DNA from: Apiosordaria backusii
Lineage: Eukaryota > Ascomycota > Sordariomycetes > Sordariales > Lasiosphaeriaceae
Assembly: GCA_030549205.1 (NCBI GenBank)
Contig: JAUKTV010000019.1
Location: 124,001 to 188,000, forward strand
Direction: 5' to 3'
DNA length: 64,000 nucleotides
The notes under the pieces were generated by a model. The model was not told where the DNA came from. It was given only the letters and a program-made list of their open reading frames with translations, and did not search any database. Made by a program: the position numbers and the translations under genes. Within the stretch, counting starts at the first letter, position 1. The number at the start of each line of letters is the position of its first letter. This document shows, piece after piece, positions 56,359 through 64,000 of the stretch.

Positions 56359-58849
56359 TTACAAAAGTCGGGATCGTATATCTAATAGGCTTCCTCGGCT
56401 CTCGTCTCCGAGTTCACGTGCCATTGCCTCGCCTTTGTGTAGCTCAATTAGAGCCCTTGCGTGTCCTCTCGGTCTCATGCGGAACTCGGTTATCTTTTCA
56501 TGCTCGTTGCGGTCGACCCGTATTTCCTCAACCCCCAATTGCGCTGTTACGACACTTGCCAGTAAACTCTGATAGATCCCGGGGTGCTGCATCATCGCGG
56601 GCTCAAAGGCTTTAATCGTTTCCAACGCCATTTTTGTATAGCGTGGGCAGTTGAAGAGTGAGCCCAGTCTGAAAAGATTGGACGCTGAGACAGCATTGGT
56701 GGAGGGGATCAGAACGTCCATCCCGCTCTTAAGGCGGAGAATGGTGTCACTGATGGTCTTTGACTCAGTCGAGTAGAAGCCGCCGGTGTGGGCGTGCCGT
56801 GGCGATGTCTGGGATGCGTTGGCCGGCAATGGCGAGTCATAAAACAAGCGGTTTTGTGTTTCTGTGTGGGTGAGTCAGTACTCCTATCTTTTTATCGTGT
56901 TTCGAACATTTGGATGCTGGCTTACCTTGAAGGTCTTGCGCCCATTTGAGCCACGTGTCCATGAAAGTTGCTTCGTACAGATCTAAAAGGCCTTCTATCA
57001 TGAACGCGTAGTCATCAGCGAAAGCAAGCGTCTCGCTTGGCCCGTTATGCCAATAGCGGCGCAGCACCTTGTTGCCAGGCCCGTTATGCCAGTAATTGTA
57101 CAACACCTTTTCACCGTCAGCGTCTACAGTGTTTGCGGTATCAACCCACAGATTGTCCTTTATGAACCGGGCCGCCCCTGTAGCGGCTTGAATGTACTTC
57201 CTGTTCTTGGAAGGATCAACCGCGGCTGCCGCGATCTCCGTCCGAGCAAGTGCGGAGATAACCATGCCGTTGATGCCAGCAATGATCTTTGTGTCTCTGG
57301 GTGGTCGTACGCGCTCCTTATCCCTGTGAGCAAGAAGCTTTTCCTTCGCGGAACAAATAGTTTGAAGTATCTCCTCAGCCGAAATACCAAATTGGTCTGA
57401 GAGCTCGTGTACATCCTGCTCGGCGGATAGAATGTTTTGATTGAGAAACTCGTCGGAGGGATCCCGCTCCTGCGGAACATTGCCATCCTCTTGTACATTC
57501 CAGTACGCCGCAGCGATGTTGCTTGCTTGAGGACCAAGAACATCCTCAAACTCCCTCCGGGTCCAGAGGTAAAATGCCCCATTCCTCATATGTTGCTCGC
57601 CCTTGCGATAATACGAATAGGCTGCCTCACTCGAAATAAACCCCCCGTTTTCTTGCCGAATCACAGGGCTCACCAAGTAATCAGCCAGACCCAACACAAT
57701 ATCTGCAAACTCGTCCTCCTTAGATAGCTTGGACCCTTCTTCGTTCCCAAGCCAGGCATCCAGATACACTCCTAACAGCAGGGCATTGTCCCCCACCATT
57801 TTCTCGAAATGAGGCATGTCCCAGTCGCTAGTGGAACTCATCCGCATGAATCCTTCTCCGATATGGTCTCTCAAACCACTATTCTTGATGCTGTTCAAGG
57901 TTTCAAACGCCATATGTTTCGCCTTTTCGACATCCTCATCTCCAATGAAATCGTAGGCTTCGGCAGGAAAGTCTTTCAGTCGAAGCAAGAACGACAGTCG
58001 CGCAGGGTTGGGAAACTTTGGTTCTCCAGGCCGGCCAAACCCGCCGTAGACCGGATCGAAAATATTTTTCAGCCGAGTTACGGCGTCGTCCACATGTTCT
58101 AAGTCAACTTCAAGGCCATCTACTTCGAGATCAGAACCGGGCGATGTCGTTGTGCCTGGGGGGCTATCGGGAGGAAGAGCGCCTTCCTGAGCGAATCTCT
58201 CCAGCCCTGGCTGCGCCTTAGCGGCTTCTTCACGGCACTTTTGCTCATTTTCGAGCCATGATCGGTGAGTGGTTTGTGAGACGGTGAGTAGGTCGCGGCA
58301 CACCTCACCATTCTCTCCAACGGTGCCGAATATGGGCCCAAGATCGGGGGTTAAGAAGAGGTTCAACGGCCAGCCACCAATACCATCCAGGGCATTAATA
58401 TAATTTTGGTAAATGATGTCGAGGTCTGGACGCTCCTCCCGGTCGATAATGACGGGAATAAAGTTCTCGTTCAGGAAGGCGGCTAATGTGTTATTGGAAA
58501 ACGCGTCCCGGGTTGTCAAATGGCAAACTGAAGATGTACAAGGTTAGTCTGAGCTTCACAGAACAGAAACGGAAAGGGAAAGCTCACGGTGATCTGCTAG
58601 AAATCCAATATGCATGAAAATCGGCTTATTTTCGGCCTTCGCCCGAGCTAAGGTCTCCTCGTTGATAGGCTGCCATGCTACAGATGTCTCGGCGTGAAGA
58701 AGAACATATGGACTCCTGCTTTCTGAGGCGCGATTTCGCAAGGTTGGGAGACCGCCTGAGCCGTGGACTTGGCTTCTAGAAGCCGGCGGGCCAGCACCGT
58801 CCGCCCCTGATTGCTGCTGTTGCTGCTGTTGGATCTGTGTGCCCATCAT
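56359..58849 (-). CDS. SPATA20/YyaL-like thioredoxin-fold and six-hairpin protein
   Basis: Three exons (58849-58588, 58527-56926, 56861-56359) give 788 residues. A Gln run opens the protein, then the DUF255 thioredoxin-like domain (SVAWQPINEETLARAKAENK, IGFLADHLCHLTTRDAFSN, VIIDREERPDLDIIYQNY). Here the usual CxWCH redox pair is reduced to one cysteine, about residue 89. The rest is an alpha/alpha toroid: GGFGRPGEPKFPNPARL, MPHFEKMVGDNALLL, ENGGFISSEAAYSYY and ETLAFADDYAFMIEGLLDLYE are hallmark segments. A 13-residue tandem duplication (KVL-x2-YWHNGP twice) sits before ETLAFADDY. Family function is unclear: proposed N-acylglucosamine-epimerase-like or redox role. The C-terminus ends without the usual Cys-containing tail, so a further exon cannot be excluded. 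Confidence 0.8.
57035..57113. repeat. 39-bp tandem duplication inside the SPATA20-like gene
   Basis: Two adjacent 39-bp units with shared CCCGTTATGCCA cores on the plus strand, encoding KVLYNYWHNGPGN and KVLRRYWHNGPSE. The reading frame is kept. Confidence 0.85.
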
Positions 58850-60820
58850 CTTGGAGGAAACTGATGAAATGGCCGTCTGGGGTTTGCACTGTCAAAGAAG
58901 AATGTCGTCGAGCAACGTGGTGATCGAGATCTAAGAACCCGCTCGAAGGTCAACTTCTTGGATCGTGATGGATCCGGGTCGGGTCGATTCGTTGCGGGGT
59001 AATATGGGTGGCTGCCACTTAAGATACCGAACACGGGGTGGTGAGCCAAGCTTGGGAGAAAACGTTATTGCAGAGCGAAAGACCTAAAGTAAAGTAGCCA
59101 TCGACTGATACTGAGTGCTGCAAGATCATAGAAGACCGTAGATAGCTAACTGAAGGATGGGAGCTTTTGGAAGGTACCGATGTGCGGGGGGGGGGGGCTT
59201 CCGGCTAACGAACCGGGGTGTGGTGAGCCCGCTGCTGCACAATGCCCCACCTGACGTACAGAAAGCTTGTCAGCTTATCCGAACGGCCCGAACGGCAACA
59301 GAGATCATGACTTCCTCAGCCCTTCTCACATTCATGTATCCATTTAGACCTCTGATGGTCATCCTGATTATCACCATCGACTTCCTTGATATACTGAGGG
59401 CTCAGATAACTGCAACAAATATTTCGATTCCCGTTTTCAGCTTATACAGGTGTCAAACATGACCTTTGAGTAGCTAGATGTGCCGACGGCCGGCTTGATC
59501 CAAAGCTCCAATGCAAACATATCCTGTCCAGATGTAAATATGACCACTACCAACTCTAACCGCCTTTACCACGTAGCCAGAGTGCTTGGTCACGCTAAAC
59601 TGGGTTGAACTGAACTTCAAGTTTGCAAGTACCGACCCAGGCCGCATAAACACTTGGAAGCAAGAATTCGAAATGCCCGTGTTTGTTGAACATGAGATTG
59701 GCGCACTTGGTCCATATATCACACTGGGAATAGTCAAAGCGGAAAAGGCCTGCTATTTCCAGAACACCAACTTTACTTTGCAGCGTCACCACAAGACCAC
59801 CTTTCCAACCCCTATCTACTATACCTGCATACCCCCTCCCAAGACCCCAGACCGGCCATATATACCAGCCATATCATCCCTGTTAACCCCCGAGTCCAGA
59901 AAGTTCAGCCGTCTCCATTCAACTGATCTACAAGTCACCACGTTTTAAACCCGTCCTGATTACCATGCCACCATCCCGCATCCGACCATCAAGGCGAACC
60001 AACAACTTATGTCCACATACGACCAAATCACATGGGCTCAACACCACTGACAAATCCTCACGACACCACGTCTATGTTCATCAACAGCTCTTCGGTTTGA
60101 GTCAAGACAAGACCTTGATTGAAATTCAGTACTTAGCTATGTACAATACATAAGCACCCAAACAAAGACACCGCCATCCATGAACCCTAGAGAAGAGAGC
60201 ATCATCTAGATAGATGAACCCCGCGAGAAAAAAAAATAAGAAGCGAGAAATAACAAGGCAAATCTCGTATGAAGAATCGAATAAGCTTCCCCAAGCAGCA
60301 GCAGCAACAAACAACTATTCCCACATGAAGGAAGATAATGTAAACTCCCAAAATCAGAAAAATCAACCGCAAAGCTGAAACCGAGGAAAGTGGTCCTCGG
60401 CAAACGAAGTGAACGCAAAACATGTTCCCCATATCCCAAGCCCACCTGGGCTAAATTTTCACTCGCCCCTCATCCATTCCTGCTCCCCTCTTTTTTTGTT
60501 GCTGTGTTTTCATGTCGCGCATAAGTCTCGTAGCTCATCATTCGTTCTCGTCGAAATGTTATTCTCCACTGGGACCCTTGTGATGACGAAACGTTTGACT
60601 TTGCAAGATGAATGTAACGGTGCGACCCATCCTCCCGTCTCAGCAGGTACAAAGACGAAGTTCGAGGCACCAAGATCGAGCGGCAACAGCGAGGAAAAAC
60701 TGGAATGTGTACAAGAGAAGATTGTATACACAGTAAGAAGCGAAAAGATAAACGGCCCGGGCCGTCGCGAGTATTCTACATGGCTACGTTGTCCTTGTCA
60801 ACGAGAATTTGTTGTTAGAC
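58850..60820. other. 2-kb stretch with no recognised gene
   Basis: Between the SPATA20-like promoter and the CAP gene 3' end. A run of 12 G lies at 59186-59197. The frame at 59586-59948 has no signature. AT-rich sequence near 60200-60450 could be 3' UTR-like. Confidence 0.5.
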
Positions 60821-61930
60821 TTAGGCCTTAACAACGGGTTGGCCAAGAGGAGGCAAGACATTCTTGGCGTAAGCACCGCCCATGTTTCCTACGTGCACAC
60901 AAGGTTAACTCGACGGAACACAAGCTGGAGAGGACGATGAGATTTTGAGACGTACCAACAGGGAAATAGTTGCAGACGGTGTACAGAGACTCCATGGTCT
61001 TGACAATGGTGCCGGCGGGGCAGCGAGCAGTGAAGCAGCCGACCTGCTTGGAGTCCTTCCAGACAAGCTGGGTGAAGTGACCCCAATCCTTGAAAGTGAG
61101 CTGAGCCTGATCGCTAGGATTGGCCCGGCCATATTCGCTGGTATGGAAATTCTCAAGCTCATCGTTGTACCAGCCGTTAGAGATGGCGCGAGCAGCCTCA
61201 CCAGCCACGTTAATGTTGTTAAGATCTTCAGTCGTGGCCCACATGGCAAGATTCTGGCCATAACCACCACCGCCGATGCTCCTGTAGAACGGTTAGATTT
61301 CTTATGTAACGTGAAAAACCTTGGAGAAGCTTACGTGTCGTGCTCAAACTTGCAACGCTTGGCAAGGACCTCAGCAGAATCGGCATATTGCTGACCCCAC
61401 TCGAGAGCACCAGCGGAGTGGTTAAAGCGGTGCACATTGTGGTTCTCAAGAACAGCCTTCTGATAGTCATTTGACGCGGCAGGGGTTTCGACCTTGACTG
61501 GAGCGGGGGCAGGAGTAGACACAACAGGGGCGGGGGCAGGAGCCTCGACGACCGGAGCGGGAGACTCAACGACCGGAGCTGGAGCCTTCACAACGGGAGG
61601 AGGGGCCTGTGTGGTGGGCTCGGGCTGCGGAGCAGGTTCGACAACGACAACTGGCTCGGGAGCAGCGCTTTTGCTGGGAGCCGGAGGTGGGGGAGGAGGC
61701 GGAGGAGGAGCCGCCGAGGTAGTAGTTGCGATAGTAGTGGTGGTAGTGCGCTGAGCAGGGCGTCCAGCCGCGCTGAACACAGCCTGAGTAGGAGTCTGGC
61801 CTTCGGTCACAGTAACGGTAACCCACTCGATGACGACCTTACTGTGGACAATAAGGCGACGCCCCTGGAGGATGGGGCTGGCAGCAGCCAGAATAGCGCC
61901 GCAAGCGGCGAGCATAGCTGAGGACTTCAT
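60821..61930 (-). CDS. Secreted CAP-domain (SCP/PR-1-like) protein with Pro-rich linker
   Basis: Three exons (61930-61335, 61281-60956, 60888-60821) give 329 residues. The start is placed at MKSSAMLAACGAILAAASP, a signal peptide; upstream in-frame codons lack one. A short N-terminal region, a Thr run and a Pro/Ala-rich linker (a nine-proline run, then PAPVV repeats) lead to the CAP domain from about residue 165: NHNVHRFNHSAGALEWGQQY, SIGGGGYGQNLAMW, the CAP1 signature GHFTQLVWKDSKQVGC and CAP2 CNYFPVGNMGG, which is completed only by splicing to the short last exon. Yeast homologues Pry1-3 bind and export sterols and fatty acids; fungal family members are also wall-associated. Lipid export is therefore possible, not shown. 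Confidence 0.88.
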
Positions 61931-64000
61931 TTTTTCGAAGTTTCTAGGTCTGTCTTCAATATTAGCTTCATGAGTTGGAAGCGGATGTTGAGACTGAGAA
62001 TGGAATAGCCAAGATACTAGGTAGTCTTGGACCCGGGCTCCCACCAAAGCACCGACGTTAAAGAAACAAGATGATTGTGGTGCATGAGACATAACCCACG
62101 TGGGCGTGATGAAGTGTCAGCCAACAAACGTACCTGAGGTTATGAAGATTTGGTTATGAATGATGGTTTTGGTCCTTTCTGAACTGAATCCTCGATTCTT
62201 GGGAGAGTGGTCTGAGATGGGAGTTATGTACTCAGAGCCAGGTTCAGGGCAGCACTGCTGTCGTTGCTTGATCCTTCAAGGATGTCGATGGGATCGTGTA
62301 CGAAACTGGCAGTCCTTGTGAGACAGTCGTCGGTCCGCTGAGCTGGATCGAGATGACGTCGCTTTACTTGCCGCACTGGTCGGTCGAGGAGACTGCTGGT
62401 GAAAGGAGTGACGAGAAAAGAATGGTGACGATACTGGTCGTCTTCCACAACTAGGGTTCACGAGTGCTGCAATAGCCACGAGGTTCCGAGGTCGCTCTAA
62501 CACTGAAAGACAGCGCCGCCGTCAGAAAGGGGTCAGTGCTATTTTTTCCGGGAAGGAGTGAAAGTCGCCAAGTCGAACAGAACACACGAAAGTCGAAAAA
62601 GTCGTGAGACCAGAATGGCAAGCTGTTGGTAAGGAGTGGACTGAAGTAAAACTTCAAAAAGGAGTGTCGGGGAAGAAGAAAAGGTGAGGAAGTGGTGCGG
62701 GAAGGATGCAGTCCACAAAAAAGGTGAAGAAGGTTGAGAGAAGGTGAGAATCACGAAAGGAAGGGTGGTGTTCTTAGCAGCCGGCAACGGGTGGGCCCAA
62801 GCTGGAGCGTCAGGTCGAGGGGATCAGAATCCAGGGTGCTGGTCCCGGCTTCTTGGCCCCCTTCAGACGTCACCTTAATTTTCTTGAATGCGGGGCGGAA
62901 GGAGTGAAAATATCAAGACCACGCCGCAGTTCTCAGCAAACAGGCAGGCCCAAGGGAGGGGTTACTGCATCAATTTCAACCAGGGCCGTTCAGGTGCGAG
63001 GTGGAAAAAATTGGAAGCCGAGGGCTTGGGTTTGGAAAGTTTGCTTCATCAGACGATAGTATCAACGGTTATTGTTGGTGTTTGGTTCAGGAAATAACAG
63101 TGCGAGATCCAATTCTTTATACTCGAGTCCCATCCATAACCACGCAACGCAGCAACAGCAGGTATCCTGTGATGCCTTTCCCAGGCTTCTGGCTGGGTCG
63201 CGAGGTTTCTCGGTCTACTCAAATGGTGTCACGTCAACTAGACAATTGGCTCCCAAGGCGCAGGGAGATGTCGTCCCATGTTTCTGAACTGGGCCAGTTC
63301 TCTGAGCCCTCGGTTTGATAATCGCACGCCTCGATGGTTCCTGTCAGCACAGTCGCTCCCGAATCTGCGGCAGCGCGGCCTCGACTTCCCTACTAACCAA
63401 TGAAATCGCTGTGCCTGAGGGGTTCCTTGCAGGACTTGGCGGGGTAGCTTGCAATTACCGGGGCTAACCCTGAATGCCCAGACGTTGGGAAAGCCAATGG
63501 TCGCAACGGCGGTAACCCATGTTGGTCTGAAACCACGCTAATGACGGGTGGAGACCTTGACGAAATTCATCACTGCTCCCGATCTTCCCCTTGAAAAACT
63601 CCATCCTGCTGACAGGTGTACGATCATGTTGCATTGTTAGGATCGATACCATGATGGCCTCCAAAATCGTAACATCATCCGATCGACGCCAGCACAGCAC
63701 ATGTCGCAACACCACGCGATGTTTTAGAAAATTCTTGGGTACGATAGTGGTTTCTGTAGTATGCGTCTACTGGATATGTCTGAGTTTCCAGTTGGGTGGA
63801 AAACGAAACATCCCGCCTGGTGGTCGAATCTTCAAAGCTGTTTGCATTTCACAGGATCTGACTACAGCGTCCGCAAGATGACCACCCCCCTATTGCTAAC
63901 CGTGGTACAGGATTTGACTGCAACACCCTGGAACTTCTTCCTCATTTATATGTATACCGCTTTCGTCTGGCTACAAACCGGGAAGGTCTAGATCGACTTT
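61931..64000. other. Right flank, no recognised gene
   Basis: Promoter side of the CAP gene and 2 kb to the window edge. Short frames overlap on both strands with no domain, signal peptide or splice pattern. A gene starting beyond the edge cannot be excluded. Confidence 0.5.

Noticed and set aside
59586..59948. 120-codon plus-strand frame
   Set aside because: No recognisable content and no supporting splice or signal features.

Overview
The window looks like chromosomal DNA of a filamentous ascomycete, most likely class Sordariomycetes and plausibly order Sordariales. Evidence: short introns of about 50-190 bp with GT-AG ends and CTAAC-like branch points; a fungal gene set (septin, PROPPIN, Bax-inhibitor, LAG1 ceramide synthase, dynein light intermediate chain, Zn2Cys6 regulator, AA9 and CE12 enzymes); and kilobase-sized gaps between genes. 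I find 23 well-supported protein genes, one of them cut by the left edge, plus one secreted-protein gene with an unresolved 3' end. I see no tRNA, rRNA, transposon or CRISPR array. Exon joins were worked out by hand from reading frame and splice signals, without transcripts.

Layout. 0-9 kb: C-terminal part of a mitochondrial MCP1-like protein, a small cysteine-rich secreted protein, an ATP-grasp enzyme, an acetate transporter (GPR1/FUN34/YaaH family), a mitochondrial short-chain dehydrogenase and the uncertain small secreted protein. 10-21 kb: a SWIRM-domain protein, a 7.6-kb stretch with no recognisable gene that contains a 20 x 15-bp minisatellite, and an F-box/beta-propeller protein. 22-32 kb: five consecutive minus-strand genes, namely an AA9 lytic polysaccharide monooxygenase with altered active-site surroundings, a secreted SMP-30-type lactonase, a Gre2-like NAD(P)H reductase, a rhamnogalacturonan acetylesterase (CE12) and a Zn2Cys6 transcription factor. 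32-37 kb: a HeLo-like/TPR protein and a Thr-rich secreted mucin-like protein. 40-64 kb: mostly housekeeping genes (ceramide synthase, IST3 splicing factor, Hsv2-type PROPPIN, Cdc11-class septin, RNase H1, BI-1 protein, dynein light intermediate chain, SPATA20/YyaL-like protein), then a secreted CAP-domain protein and 2 kb with no clear gene.

The most system-like region is 22-32 kb. A C1-oxidising LPMO would release aldonolactones, a secreted lactonase could hydrolyse them, and CE12 deacetylates pectin. A regulator of the CGG-binding class sits at the end of the run, and CGG-containing inverted repeats lie upstream of several of these genes. Co-function is inference from gene order and family knowledge; the promoter repeats are visible in the sequence.
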